This document shows positions 9,331-19,352 of a stretch of DNA of 64,000 bases, in pieces (the stretch's first letter is position 1; every line of letters starts with the position of its first letter). The stretch lies in the NCBI RefSeq assembly GCF_900141785.1, contig NZ_FQYP01000001.1, forward strand, positions 1 to 64,000, written 5' to 3'. The position numbers and the translations under genes were made by a program. A model generated the notes under the pieces. It was not told where the DNA came from. It saw only the letters and a list, made by a program, of their open reading frames with translations, and ran no database searches. This DNA comes from Aquimarina spongiae. GTDB taxonomy: Bacteria > Bacteroidota > Bacteroidia > Flavobacteriales > Flavobacteriaceae.

Positions 9331-10273
9331 AGGCTTTAGCTATTTTTTTATGCCCTAATAGGAGGGCATTGTCAATAATTTCTGGTTTGAAGCAGGTAAA
9401 ATTTTCCGCAGGGATATTGGATGCCAGAGCAAGAGAATAAAGTTCTTGAAGCATTCCTGATGCGCCTAAGAAAATCTGCTGTTCAGTTTGTTTCAAATGA
9501 GCAAGTTCGCTACCAATAATCAATCCAGATAGATAGTAAAAGTTCATTTCTTTTTTGGTGTGATGAAGTATGTTATTTGCTCTTATTGAAAATAAAACTT
9601 TCATTATTTCATTATTTATTCCTTTTTGTACTCCATCCAAAAATATTTTCGAAAACTTTGGATCCCATTTTATGTTGGTCATGGAGAAGGATAAAATACT
9701 TTGCGTGCTCAGTATTTCGAAAAGTTCACCAGTCATAAATGTTGAAAAATCATATATTTTATCCTCAAGAAAAGTAATATGTTTTGAATGCGTTCCTGGT
9801 AAAACGATTATTCCTTCCGAAGCTTCTGAAATATGGTCCATTAACCCAATTACTTGCGCTTCTTCACCTCGTATAACATCCTTTTTTGTTTTAACTCCGG
9901 ATATTAATAGAAGTTGAATACCTTTGGCTAAAGAGGTTAAACAACAAAGTATATCCTGACCGTTGATAGATTGTGGAACAGAAGCATATTTAAGTTCTTT
10001 CATCCCAATTGTAGAGGTGATCATTCCTGAAGCAATAACCAAAAGATTGTTTTTGTCAATACCTGAGAATACGTTTAGTTGCTTTAGTAAATAATTTTTG
10101 AAAAAAGCCTCTTGAGAAAATTCCTTTTGCTCAAGGTATTTTTGATATAATTTACTAACTCCTAAATTTGTTTTGTGTTCTTGAATTACTTTTAAATTCT
10201 TAGTGTCGACCAGCCTTATTCTAAAATTGGTAGTACCCCAATCGCAACTTATAAATTGCTTTGGTAAATTCAT
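9323..10273 (-). CDS. dauC: 2-dehydro-3-deoxygalactonokinase (KDGal kinase)
   Basis: The protein is 316 aa, DgoK family (ASKHA fold). The N-terminal phosphate-1 loop reads FISCDWGTTNFR, and VLPGTHSKHI and MTGELFEIL are family landmarks. It phosphorylates 2-keto-3-deoxy-D-galactonate with ATP. It is 2 bp behind the dehydrogenase gene and overlaps the aldolase gene by 8 bp. The same step is needed for D-galactonate use, but here the flanking cycloisomerase and dehydrogenase indicate anhydro-D-galactose. Confidence 0.88.
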   Translation of the reverse strand: MNLPKQFISCDWGTTNFRIRLVDTKNLKVIQEHKTNLGVSKLYQKYLEQKEFSQEAFFKNYLLKQLNVFSGIDKNNLLVIASGMITSTIGMKELKYASVPQSINGQDILCCLTSLAKGIQLLLISGVKTKKDVIRGEEAQVIGLMDHISEASEGIIVLPGTHSKHITFLEDKIYDFSTFMTGELFEILSTQSILSFSMTNIKWDPKFSKIFLDGVQKGINNEIMKVLFSIRANNILHHTKKEMNFYYLSGLIIGSELAHLKQTEQQIFLGASGMLQELYSLALASNIPAENFTCFKPEIIDNALLLGHKKIAKAYA

Positions 10274-10275
10274 TA

Positions 10276-11715
10276 TTACAACTCTTTAGTAACTCTTTTC
10301 TTAATTAAATAATCATCTAGTGCAAATACAGAGCAATCAACCCCGATTCCACTATTCTTGATTCCTCCATGGGGGAGATAGATGTCATATTTAAATCCGT
10401 TGAGATGAACTTCGCCAAACTCAAGTTCTTTGGTAAATTGATGTAAGGTGTCTTCGTCAGAGGAATAGACATAGGATGCAAGACCAACACTGGTACTATT
10501 AGACAATGCAATTGCTTCCTCTATAGAAGAAAAAGAAGTGATAAGCGCTACAGGGCCAAAAATTTCTTTTTGTAAAGTATTTGCTTCATTATTTTTAAAT
10601 AATAGTACTGTAGGTTGATAATAAAATCCTTCTTTTGCTATTCTTTCTCCACCAAACAACAATTTTGCTCCTTCTTCTTGCGCTTTTTTGACGATATCAT
10701 CCACTTTTACCAGAGATTGTTTGTTGGCTAACGGTCCCATAAGAGAAGAATTTTCTTCATCTTTTCCATAACCGATTTTTATAGTTTTTACCTTTTGGGT
10801 AAACTTTTCTACAAAATCGTCAAAAATTGTATCGTGTACATAGAATCGATTGGGTGCAACACAAACCTGTCCGGCATTACCGTATTTCAAATCAAATCCA
10901 TCGGTTACTGCTTTATCTAAATCTGCATCGGGGAATACCACAAAAGGAGCATTTCCTCCGCATTCCATACTATAACGCTTTATAGATGTACTACTACTTT
11001 GGGCAATTAGTTTTTGTGCAGTTTCTGTCGATCCAATCATTGTGATCAACTTGGGAATAGTACTTTCGCACAGAGGAATACCCACTTCTGTTACATCTCC
11101 GCAGATCACATTGATCACTCCTTTAGGGAAATTGATTTCTTCACAAATCTCTCCAATCATATAAGCAGACAAAGGAGAGAACTCTGATGGTTTTAAAATA
11201 ATGCTACAACCCGCTGCCAAAGCCGGGCCTAATTTAAAACCTAAGTTCAATAAGGGGAAATTGTAAGCTAGAAAGGCAACAACAACACCTATAGGTTGAT
11301 GAATCACTTTATGTGTGTGGGTGCCTTCTTTATCATTAATAGGAATATCTGTTTTGTTTTTAATCTCCTTTGCATAAAATTCAAGGGAATTCGTTATGCT
11401 CGTCATATCCTCTTGAGTGCCATTCCAGCTTTTTCCCATCTCGTACATCATCATCTCCCTTAGTACGTCTGATTTTTCTATGATTTGGCTTCTGAGTTTT
11501 AAAATCCAATTTTCACGCTCCTCAACAGATAATTTCGACCAAAATTCAAAACCTTTTTGAGCAGCATTCAGTGTATTTAGCGTATCTTGTTTTGTTGCCC
11601 AACTTAATGTTGCCACAACTTTTTCGTTTAATGGTGATATTAAATCAAAATGAGTATTACCTACTGCAGGAGTTAGCTCCCCGTTAATATATAATTTTTT
11701 ATGTCCAAAGTCCAT
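10276..11715 (-). CDS. dauA: Aldehyde dehydrogenase, probable 3,6-anhydro-D-galactose dehydrogenase
   Basis: The protein is 479 aa, a full-length NAD(P)-dependent aldehyde dehydrogenase. It shows the catalytic Glu in MECGGNAPF, the catalytic Cys in NAGQVCVAPNRFYV and the late EIFGPVA motif. Overall it resembles succinate-semialdehyde dehydrogenase-like members. In carrageenolytic flavobacteria this enzyme oxidises 3,6-anhydro-D-galactose to the acid. Its start overlaps the end of the cycloisomerase gene by 17 bp, and the kinase follows after 2 bp. Substrate is inferred from the operon, since the family is broad. Confidence 0.85.
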   Translation of the reverse strand: MDFGHKKLYINGELTPAVGNTHFDLISPLNEKVVATLSWATKQDTLNTLNAAQKGFEFWSKLSVEERENWILKLRSQIIEKSDVLREMMMYEMGKSWNGTQEDMTSITNSLEFYAKEIKNKTDIPINDKEGTHTHKVIHQPIGVVVAFLAYNFPLLNLGFKLGPALAAGCSIILKPSEFSPLSAYMIGEICEEINFPKGVINVICGDVTEVGIPLCESTIPKLITMIGSTETAQKLIAQSSSTSIKRYSMECGGNAPFVVFPDADLDKAVTDGFDLKYGNAGQVCVAPNRFYVHDTIFDDFVEKFTQKVKTIKIGYGKDEENSSLMGPLANKQSLVKVDDIVKKAQEEGAKLLFGGERIAKEGFYYQPTVLLFKNNEANTLQKEIFGPVALITSFSSIEEAIALSNSTSVGLASYVYSSDEDTLHQFTKELEFGEVHLNGFKYDIYLPHGGIKNSGIGVDCSVFALDDYLIKKRVTKEL

Positions 11716-12853
11716 GTGTCTTGTCTATTGTATATTTTTCAATTACCTCTTCATTGACAGTAAAACCTAAACCAACGATATCATCATCTAGTTGTATAAT
11801 TCCATCCTTGAAAATTACGGAATCATTTGTTAACTCTTCTCTCAAAACATTTTCGGTACGATCGTGTTCTATATAATATACCGGATCGTGCAAACGACCA
11901 GGAATTGTATCAAGATTCATAATGAAATGAGCAGCAGCAGCAAAAGCAATCCCTGTACCCCAAGTATGTGGCACAATTTCTATTCCGTATACAGAGGCCA
12001 ACGTAGCGATTCTTTTTGCTTCCGTAAGTCCACCCGAAGAACATATATCCGGCTGTAGAATATCGATTGATTTTGACTCTAATAGCGTATGAAACCCGTA
12101 ACGTAAGTATTCACATTCTCCTGCAGCTATAGGAATAGAAGTTCTTTTTCTCAATTCTTCAAACTGGCTGTAATATTCTGGAGAAAGAGGCTCCTCAAAC
12201 CAGCTAATATCATAAGGTTCGACGGCCAGCGACAATTGCGTAGCTTCTCTTAAGTTATAGGCATGATTGGCATCAATCATCAATTTCACATCAGGACCAA
12301 TAGCTTTTCTTATGGCTTTTACATGTTCGATATCCTTTTCGATACTATGACCGACTTTCATTTTAATCGCCTTGTAACCAATATCTACATATTTTTTTGC
12401 CTCTTTAGATAGAGATTCAGTAAGATCTGGTGTGTTTGTAAAATACAAACCCGTTGCATACGGTGTTATTTTGTCTCTTTTTTTTCCTCCCAGTAAATCG
12501 TATACGGGTTGTTCCAAAATCTTTCCTTTAAGATCCCATAGTGCAACATCGATGGCACTTATTGCAGCTACTAGGATTCCTCTTCTGGCGTAGTCCAGGG
12601 TTCTACGATACATTAAATTCCATAGGGTCTCTGTAGCCAAAGGGTTTTCTCCTAATAAATAGGACCTTAAAAAATCTACACCTGCTTTTATAACGCTAGC
12701 CGGGCCATAACCTTCCCCCCAACCTATATGTCCTGTGTCAGTAGTTATTTTTACGATACATATACGCCTTTCTGAATATTCCCACTGAGAAAAAGAAAAA
12801 CTTTCTTTTAACGTATCGCAAAGAACAAAACTTTCAATTGATTTAATTTTCAC
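11699..12853 (-). CDS. dauB: Enolase-superfamily 3,6-anhydro-D-galactonate cycloisomerase
   Basis: The protein is 384 aa of the mandelate racemase/muconate lactonizing group. Visible active-site elements are the KxK motif (AIKMKVG), metal ligands in LMIDANHAY, FEEPL and AAGECEY, and the catalytic His in VPHTWGTG. It would open anhydrogalactonate to 2-keto-3-deoxygalactonate. It is the first gene of the minus-strand operon that runs to GH127. A related enolase-superfamily cycloisomerase acts on anhydro-L-galactonate in agar users; the DgoK-type kinase next door favours the D series. Confidence 0.85.
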   Translation of the reverse strand: MKIKSIESFVLCDTLKESFSFSQWEYSERRICIVKITTDTGHIGWGEGYGPASVIKAGVDFLRSYLLGENPLATETLWNLMYRRTLDYARRGILVAAISAIDVALWDLKGKILEQPVYDLLGGKKRDKITPYATGLYFTNTPDLTESLSKEAKKYVDIGYKAIKMKVGHSIEKDIEHVKAIRKAIGPDVKLMIDANHAYNLREATQLSLAVEPYDISWFEEPLSPEYYSQFEELRKRTSIPIAAGECEYLRYGFHTLLESKSIDILQPDICSSGGLTEAKRIATLASVYGIEIVPHTWGTGIAFAAAAHFIMNLDTIPGRLHDPVYYIEHDRTENVLREELTNDSVIFKDGIIQLDDDIVGLGFTVNEEVIEKYTIDKTHGLWT

Positions 12854-13209
12854 TATACTAATTTATTGTTGAATCAATTTGTTATTTAAATGTTTGAAAT
12901 TTAGCTATGTAAAAAAGAAATTAAATAATTAGAATTACGAACGAAAGATTGTTTTGGAATCTTTAGATAACAATAGCTAAACATTGTTTTAAATTTTAAC
13001 AAATTAAATGCATGTTTAACAATTAAAACAGGTAGATTTTATCTTTTACATACATTATATTAACCCATTACTTTTAGACTGGAAAGAGAGCTCTTCTTTT
13101 TTAGATGCCTCTTAAATATAGCTTTAATTTGAGTTGATGCTTATTCTTTGAATGGTGCTTTTATGAAAATCAGTGAAGCCAAAAAATACTACACTTGATT
13201 GGATAAAAT
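12854..13209. other. Intergenic promoter region of the anhydrogalactose operon
   Basis: There is no coding potential. This AT-rich stretch separates the cycloisomerase start from the 3' end of the AraC-type gene on the same strand, so it should carry the operon promoter on the minus strand. An inverted repeat lies at 12969-12988. I found no clear -7 box. Confidence 0.5.
12969..12988. promoter_or_regulatory. Inverted repeat, candidate operator upstream of the anhydrogalactose operon
   Basis: AACAAT (12969-12974) and ATTGTT (12983-12988) flank an 8-bp spacer, about 115 bp upstream of the cycloisomerase start. It could be the site for the LacI- or AraC-type regulator. AT-rich sequence makes chance repeats likely. 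Confidence 0.25.
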
Positions 13210-14082
13210 TTAAAAGGCTTGGAATTTCTTTTGATATTCAGAAGGAGTTATTCCCATTAGGTTCTTAAATTGCCTATTGAAATTGGTGATGGTATTAAAC
13301 CCGCATTGATAACAGATGGTGGTGATTTGTAATTTTCCTTCAATTAGAAGTTTGCAGGCATTAACGATTCTGATTTCGTTTAAATATTGTGAAAATGATT
13401 TATGAGTTTGTTTTTTGAAATATCTGCAAAATGAATTTGGGGTCATATGAGCGATTGAGGCTATTTCTTTAAGCTCTATTTTTTTGTCATAATTGCTGGT
13501 CAAATACGTAATGATTTTGGCAATTTTTTGCTTTTCTTCTCTTCTGAAAAAAGCAGCTTGTGTCTCTCCACATAAAAATTGAAAATTTTCATTCTGGGAT
13601 AAAGTATGAAGTATTTCTAGTATTTTAATAATTCTTAGAGCTCCATTGTCTTTTACCAAATCGATGAAGAGATTATGGATAAGGCTCTTTTTGACAACAG
13701 AAAATTTTATTCCCCTGTTAGATTGATACAGCAGAGATTTGATTTTTTTCATTTCACTCAGTTGCATGAATTCCTCTCCCAGAAAATCTGGCTCAAATTT
13801 AACTACAATAACATCGACACTTTCTGTGATTGAATCTTTCAAATAATACTCACTATTATTTTTGAATAGGTGTGGTAAATTACTTCCTATCAAATATAAA
13901 TCTCCTGGATTAAAATGATGTATTGAGTTACCCACATATCTGGTACCAGAACTCTTTAAAAAATAAATAAGTTCCAGCTCTTTATGAAAATGCCAATCTT
14001 CTTCAATACAAGGAATAGTATCTCTCCTAACCAGGAAAGATTTATCGGGTATCAGATCATTTTCTTTATATGTAAGTCTCAT
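13210..14082 (-). CDS. AraC-family regulator with cupin sensor
   Basis: The protein is 290 aa. The N-terminal cupin-type sugar-sensing domain contains WHFHKELELIYF, and the C-terminal pair of helix-turn-helix motifs spans about residues 185-290 (ELKEIASIAHMTPNSFCRYF and ITTICYQCGFNTITNFNRQF). It is soluble, unlike the other two AraC proteins in this window. It lies between the anhydrogalactose operon and the divergent susC gene, a place from which it could control both. A local activator role is inferred. Confidence 0.9.
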   Translation of the reverse strand: MRLTYKENDLIPDKSFLVRRDTIPCIEEDWHFHKELELIYFLKSSGTRYVGNSIHHFNPGDLYLIGSNLPHLFKNNSEYYLKDSITESVDVIVVKFEPDFLGEEFMQLSEMKKIKSLLYQSNRGIKFSVVKKSLIHNLFIDLVKDNGALRIIKILEILHTLSQNENFQFLCGETQAAFFRREEKQKIAKIITYLTSNYDKKIELKEIASIAHMTPNSFCRYFKKQTHKSFSQYLNEIRIVNACKLLIEGKLQITTICYQCGFNTITNFNRQFKNLMGITPSEYQKKFQAF

Positions 14083-14485
14083 TATTAATAGGAGTTAAGA
14101 ATTGGGGTAAAATGAAGGACTACATTATAAGGATAGTGTATTTAACCTTTATTTAATGCTAAAGAATGCAAATTTATGTACTCATCAAAATTTCTGGTTT
14201 CAAAATTTCAATAATTTTTGTTAAAAATGGTACAAATAATTCATAAAACGACCTTCAAAATTGTAAAAACAGGAACAAGGTTAAGATAATGTATATGTGG
14301 GGTAAAAAAAGTCCACCGTTTTTTCATTTAATGATTTAATCTTGTCTTGATTTTAAAAAAAAGTAAAATTTTGGTAAAAAAATGATGACTTTAAAGTGAT
14401 GCAATCTATACTAACTTCATTTTGCAAATTTTAAGGAAATCAAAACCGAAGGAGACAAGAATTAATTGATAGTAACACAAACATT
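14083..14485. other. Divergent regulatory region between araC-type gene and susC
   Basis: No gene is visible. The region holds two 10-bp direct repeats TCAAAATTTC (14185-14194 and 14200-14209), A-rich tracts around 14350-14385, and a Shine-Dalgarno-like AAGGAG at 14449-14454 that is 31 bp from the susC ATG and so too far to act as its ribosome-binding site. The direct repeats are candidate regulator sites. Confidence 0.45.
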
Positions 14486-17400
14486 ATGAATGCTAAACTT
14501 AATGCATCACCTAAAAGTACTTTTGTAAGTCTAATCTTTATATTTTTATTAGGGGTGCTAAACATATCTGCTCAAGAATTAATTGAGGGAAAAATAGTAG
14601 ACGAAGGAAATATCCCTATTCCAGGAGTTAATGTTCTTATTCAAAATACAACGAGAGGAGTAGTGTCAGATTTTGATGGTAATTTTAGTATTACGGCGTC
14701 ACCCAATGATATATTGGTTGTTTCTTATTTGGGATACGAAACTCAAAGTATTTTGGTAGGGGATCAGAAAAGTATTACCATAAAATTGGTAGCCGATTCT
14801 GAAGAACTCGAGGATGTTATTGTTGTTGGTTATGGTTCTGCCAAAAGAAAAGATTTATCAGGATCTTTTTCTACCTTAAAATCAAAATCTTTCGAAAATC
14901 AACCGTTATCAAGACCTGAAGAAGCATTACAAGGTAGAGTTTCTGGTGTTTCCATTCAAAAATCTAGTGGAATTCCAGGTTCACAAATAAAAGTAAGAGT
15001 TCGAGGAGTAAATTCTGTAACAGGAAACAATGCTCCTTTGGTAGTAATCGATGGTGTTTTCGGAGGTAATTTACAAAGTCTTAATCCCGCAGATATTGAG
15101 TCTATTAATGTATTGAAAGATGCTTCGGCTTTGGCAATTTATGGTTCTCGGGGTTCTAATGGTGTGATATTAGTGACTACCAAAAGAGGAAAAGGAAAGA
15201 CCAAAGTAAGTGTTGAAACATTTACAACCATTTCTGAAGTGTCTCGGTCCATAGACAGGTTAAGTTCAGAACAATTTGCACGTTTCAAGAATGAAGAAAG
15301 AATCAATAATGGTAACGCTCCAATTTTTAGTAATTCAGAAATAGCAAATTTTGCAGCCAACCCTATTGATTATGAAGATGCAATTCTTAGAGATGCTTTC
15401 GGTACCAATACGCAACTTTCTATTAGTGGAGGATCAGATAATTTCAGTTATTTTTTATCCGGTAATTATGTAAATCAGGATGGTGTTGTTATAACAAATG
15501 ATTACGAAAGATATTCCATACGATCTAATGTCAAAACCGACATTTCAGATAAGCTATCTTTGGGAGTGAATATTTTTGGAAGCAGAGAAACTGATATAAA
15601 TAACCCTAATTCTTTTGATAGAGTAACTGGGAGTTTATTAACAAGAGCTATTACATATGACCCTACTACTCCAATATATAGCGGGAATGAGGATATAAAT
15701 GATGGTTTTAATATTGAATCATTGAATTCATTTGCAAATAATAGACCAAATCCCATTGCGGCTTTAAATCGAAGCAAACGAGAATTTATTACAGATAGAC
15801 TAAACGCAAATATTGATTTTAAATATAAAATCACAGATCGTTTTACCTATAATTTAATTGTAGGTTTAGCTACGATAAATAACACTTTACAATCTTTTAT
15901 AATTGACGGTGATAATTCAACGTCAGATGCTGTAGGTCATACTACGGTAAACTTTAATAACACAAGAATCACTAATCATCAAGTCAGTAATATACTTAAT
16001 TACAAAAACAATTTTGGTAGCCATAATTTGGACGCTACAGCGGTATACGAATTCCAAGGGTCTCGTTCTGAAAGCAACTCATATAGTACCGTTGATGTAA
16101 CTATACCTGGTTTTTTTGTTGGAGGTGATGAAGGTAATCCAGACGACCAAAGATTTACTAATGGAGGAGGGCAAACGGCAATCCAATCCTTTTTGGGTAG
16201 GGTAACCTATAGTTACGACAATAGTCTATATTTAACTACTTCACTTAGGGTAGATCAATCCTCTAGGTTTCTAGAGGATAACAGAACCGGGTATTTCCCT
16301 TCTGTGTCTTTGGCTTACGGATTTAATAAGCTGATAGAAGACAGCAAGTTTGATAATTTGAAGCTTCGAGTAAGCTGGGGAGAAGTAGGTAGCCAATTCA
16401 TATCACCACTTGCTAACCAAGCTGGTGTCCTTAATGTATTTCCTGCGGTTACTTTTGATGGGGTTACTGCAGTAATTGGAAATAGATTCTCCAGAGCAGC
16501 AAATCCCAATATAACTTGGGAAACTACTGAGCAATGGAATGCCGGAGTAGATATTGGTTTGTTGAATAGGTTTTCATTATCGTTTGATTATTTTATTAAA
16601 AATACTAGAGATCTTCTATTAGTTCGTCAACTCCCTAATTCCAATATAAATTTCTCCAGTAACGTTGGAGAGGTTAAAAATCAAGGATTTGATATTACCT
16701 TATCTGGAGATATCATACAAAATGATGATTTTATCTGGAACTCGAGCCTAGCACTTTCATATGTAGAGAATGAGGTTATTGCACTTAATGACGGACAGGA
16801 ACAAATTGTAGGAAATATCCAATCAATAGATGGAACAACAAACCCCATAAATGTTATACGTGAAGGATTGCCATTAGGACAATTTTATGGATTTGTATTT
16901 TTAGGTACCTGGAAGAGCACCGATAACATACCAACAAGACCTAATGGTACACCTTTATTTCGACCAGGTGATGCTAGATATCTTTTGGATGAAAATAACC
17001 GTCCAATGTTACAACCTCTAGGTAGTGGGATCCCTAAAACCACTTGGGGACTTAATAACACCTTTACTTACAAAAATTGGGATTTAAATGTCTTTATTCA
17101 AGGAGCACATGGTTTTAAAGTGTTTAATCTGGTAGAAGGAGCAATCAACGGACAAAGAGGTGCTTTTAGAGATAATTTATCATTCAATGCCCTTAATGCC
17201 TGGACTCCCGAAAACGAAACGGATGTCCCGAGATTAGGAAGTAATACATTGCTCAATTCTAGTCAGTTTGTAGAAGACGGAGATTATATAAGATTAAGTA
17301 ATCTTACCATTGGATACACTATAAAAGATTTGTTTGGGGCACGAACCAAATTCTACATCGGTGGCCAAAATCTAGCAATTATAACAGATTATAGTGGTTA

Positions 17401-17527
17401 TGATCCAGAGGTAACATCCACACCAGGAAATCCTTCGTCGGCCAACTTAGATGTAGCATCCGGTATAAACATTGGAGCAATACCGACTCCAAGATCCTAT
17501 ACGTTAGGAGTGAAATTTGATTTTTAA
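14486..17527 (+). CDS. SusC-like TonB-dependent outer-membrane oligosaccharide transporter
   Basis: The protein is 1013 aa. A signal peptide (to about residue 30) is followed by a carboxypeptidase-D regulatory-like domain (about 34-110; VDEGNIPIPGVNVLIQ), a TonB box-like stretch with DVIVVGYGSAKRKDLSGS, a plug domain (about 125-235; LNPADIESINVLKDASALAI) and a beta-barrel ending in Phe. It should import carrageenan oligosaccharides with the SusD-like protein 17 bp downstream. Both are the start of a plus-strand operon continuing with the GH42-like, GH16 and MFS genes. Ligand is inferred from neighbours. Confidence 0.95.
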   Translation: MNAKLNASPKSTFVSLIFIFLLGVLNISAQELIEGKIVDEGNIPIPGVNVLIQNTTRGVVSDFDGNFSITASPNDILVVSYLGYETQSILVGDQKSITIKLVADSEELEDVIVVGYGSAKRKDLSGSFSTLKSKSFENQPLSRPEEALQGRVSGVSIQKSSGIPGSQIKVRVRGVNSVTGNNAPLVVIDGVFGGNLQSLNPADIESINVLKDASALAIYGSRGSNGVILVTTKRGKGKTKVSVETFTTISEVSRSIDRLSSEQFARFKNEERINNGNAPIFSNSEIANFAANPIDYEDAILRDAFGTNTQLSISGGSDNFSYFLSGNYVNQDGVVITNDYERYSIRSNVKTDISDKLSLGVNIFGSRETDINNPNSFDRVTGSLLTRAITYDPTTPIYSGNEDINDGFNIESLNSFANNRPNPIAALNRSKREFITDRLNANIDFKYKITDRFTYNLIVGLATINNTLQSFIIDGDNSTSDAVGHTTVNFNNTRITNHQVSNILNYKNNFGSHNLDATAVYEFQGSRSESNSYSTVDVTIPGFFVGGDEGNPDDQRFTNGGGQTAIQSFLGRVTYSYDNSLYLTTSLRVDQSSRFLEDNRTGYFPSVSLAYGFNKLIEDSKFDNLKLRVSWGEVGSQFISPLANQAGVLNVFPAVTFDGVTAVIGNRFSRAANPNITWETTEQWNAGVDIGLLNRFSLSFDYFIKNTRDLLLVRQLPNSNINFSSNVGEVKNQGFDITLSGDIIQNDDFIWNSSLALSYVENEVIALNDGQEQIVGNIQSIDGTTNPINVIREGLPLGQFYGFVFLGTWKSTDNIPTRPNGTPLFRPGDARYLLDENNRPMLQPLGSGIPKTTWGLNNTFTYKNWDLNVFIQGAHGFKVFNLVEGAINGQRGAFRDNLSFNALNAWTPENETDVPRLGSNTLLNSSQFVEDGDYIRLSNLTIGYTIKDLFGARTKFYIGGQNLAIITDYSGYDPEVTSTPGNPSSANLDVASGINIGAIPTPRSYTLGVKFDF

Positions 17528-17544
17528 TTCAAAAAAAAAGAAAA

Positions 17545-19149
17545 ATGAAAAAAGATAAGAAAAACAAGATCTTTATGAGGCTCATTTTCGGAATTGTAAT
17601 ATTTGTAACAATAGGTACGGTAAATTCCTGTGCAGAACTAGATCCTGATTTAACAGAGTTTAGTGTACCACCAGAATCTTTTGCTAGTCTGGAAGAATTA
17701 CGTACTAGTGTTTTTGGTTTGTATGGATTGGTGCGAACAGCAGCCGTTTTCACCACTTTTTATGCACCTAGTTGGGCAGGGGATGATATCACTACACATT
17801 CAGGATTGAATAAGGGAGATTTTAGAGAATTTGACCAACGGAATGTAAATGCAACCAATGCAAGACTACTAAATAACTGGAGAGGAATGTATAATGTGAT
17901 TAATAACACAAACATAATATTATCTAGGGTAGATGCATTGCTGGGTTTTGATACTGTGGATCAAGATGAACTTTCTAGATTATTGGGAGAGGTTTACTTT
18001 TTAAGAGGAATGGCCTACTATCATCTTTCCAGAACTCATGAAAAACTACCGTTGGCTTTATCTAGGCTTCCACAAGAAGATGTAACTACATCGTCACGTC
18101 TTGATGTTTTTATGCAGATTGAATCTGATTTATTGGAGGCAGAGTCTAGATTACCAATGATTAATCCGGATATTACAGCAGTTGGAGTCGAAGGAGCATC
18201 AAGAGTAAACAAAGGTTCTGCAAGAGCATTGTTAGCTCGGTTTTATTTGGATTGGGCAGGTTTTCCGTTAAATGATACTTCTAAATATAGTGCTGCCGCA
18301 GAAATGGCAAAAAAAGTAATGGATGAAAGTGGAGCGCATGGTTTTGGATTGTTGGAAAATTTTCAGGATCTATGGAAATTAGAAAATAGATTTAATAAAG
18401 AATCTTTGTTTACCATTGCCTATAACAGTAGCGCACGAATCAGAAACTTAAAATTTAATAGAGTTGGTTATCCCGGAGAAGCTCCATTTAGAGGTTGGGA
18501 TGAAACGTATGGTGAAATAAAGTTTTTTGAAGATTTTCCAGAAGGAGCAAGAAAAGAAGCGACATATAGAATGGATATAGATTGGAAGAATCTGAGCCTA
18601 CAAAGAAGTCCAATTTTGGCAAAAATAACAGGTCCTCCAGGAGATTTACCGATGACTGGTGCTTGGCATTTTACAGAGCGCAATGATTTTTATATGAGAT
18701 ATGCAGAAATTCTTTTAACATATGCAGAAGCTTCTGGTCGATCGGGAAATATAACGACTGATGCCTGGGAAGCTCTGAATATGGTGCGCAGGAGAGCTGC
18801 AGGTTTACCATATAATACACCAGTTACAAGTCCTGTTCCGCAACTGGATTTGGAAGGAAATGAAATACCGGGATTAGTCTATGTAGATATAACCAGTGGA
18901 GATTTAGCAGAATTAGCTTTTACTGAACGAAAATGGGAGCTTGCGGGAGAATATTTAAGATGGAACGACTTGGTAAGAACACAAAGGGTGGAACAGGCTT
19001 TAAACAACAGAACTCCTGCAACTTCTATGAGCAATGACGGAACCTTACTTCAGGAGATTAACTTAATAGAAGGTAGTTTGGGTATCGATAATTATTTTTC
19101 TCCTTTGCCACAGGTGATTGTGGATGAGAACCCCAATTTAATAAACTAA
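17545..19149 (+). CDS. SusD/RagB-like surface glycan-binding lipoprotein
   Basis: The protein is 534 aa. The lipoprotein signal has its Cys in TVNSCAEL. The N-terminal SusD-like and C-terminal RagB domains contain family landmarks (RGMYNVINNTN, LLGEVYFLRGMAYYHLSRTH with the TPR helices, FYMRYAEILLTYAEA, ERKWELAGEYLRWNDLVRTQ). It caps the SusC barrel and captures oligosaccharides at the cell surface. It is followed by a hairpin at 19194 that could reduce expression of the enzyme genes behind it. Confidence 0.95.
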   Translation: MKKDKKNKIFMRLIFGIVIFVTIGTVNSCAELDPDLTEFSVPPESFASLEELRTSVFGLYGLVRTAAVFTTFYAPSWAGDDITTHSGLNKGDFREFDQRNVNATNARLLNNWRGMYNVINNTNIILSRVDALLGFDTVDQDELSRLLGEVYFLRGMAYYHLSRTHEKLPLALSRLPQEDVTTSSRLDVFMQIESDLLEAESRLPMINPDITAVGVEGASRVNKGSARALLARFYLDWAGFPLNDTSKYSAAAEMAKKVMDESGAHGFGLLENFQDLWKLENRFNKESLFTIAYNSSARIRNLKFNRVGYPGEAPFRGWDETYGEIKFFEDFPEGARKEATYRMDIDWKNLSLQRSPILAKITGPPGDLPMTGAWHFTERNDFYMRYAEILLTYAEASGRSGNITTDAWEALNMVRRRAAGLPYNTPVTSPVPQLDLEGNEIPGLVYVDITSGDLAELAFTERKWELAGEYLRWNDLVRTQRVEQALNNRTPATSMSNDGTLLQEINLIEGSLGIDNYFSPLPQVIVDENPNLIN

Positions 19150-19193
19150 ACTCACTTTTTTTTATAGATTGTAGTTATAAAGGATCTAAAATA

Positions 19194-19226
19194 ATAAACA
19201 GAGGGCTACTTTATTCCTCTGTTTAT
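19194..19226 (+). terminator. Hairpin after susD, terminator or attenuator
   Basis: Perfect 11-bp stem ATAAACAGAGG/CCTCTGTTTAT with an 11-nt loop, followed by GTTTTAG. It lies between susD and the enzyme genes, where it could give partial termination so that the transport pair is expressed above the downstream enzymes. Confidence 0.6.
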
Positions 19227-19352
19227 GTTTTAGAAATAGAATTAATTAATCAATCTTATGACAAACAGGTCACTTTTGTAAGTGATGTATAGTATTAGAA
19301 AAACATTGTTTTTGGCAATAACAGTACAATAACCAATATTTATCGCAAAAAA

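Noticed and set aside
14449..14454. AAGGAG as the ribosome-binding site of susC
   Set aside because: It is 31 bp from the ATG and no suitable start lies at the correct distance; Bacteroidetes genes rarely use such sites.
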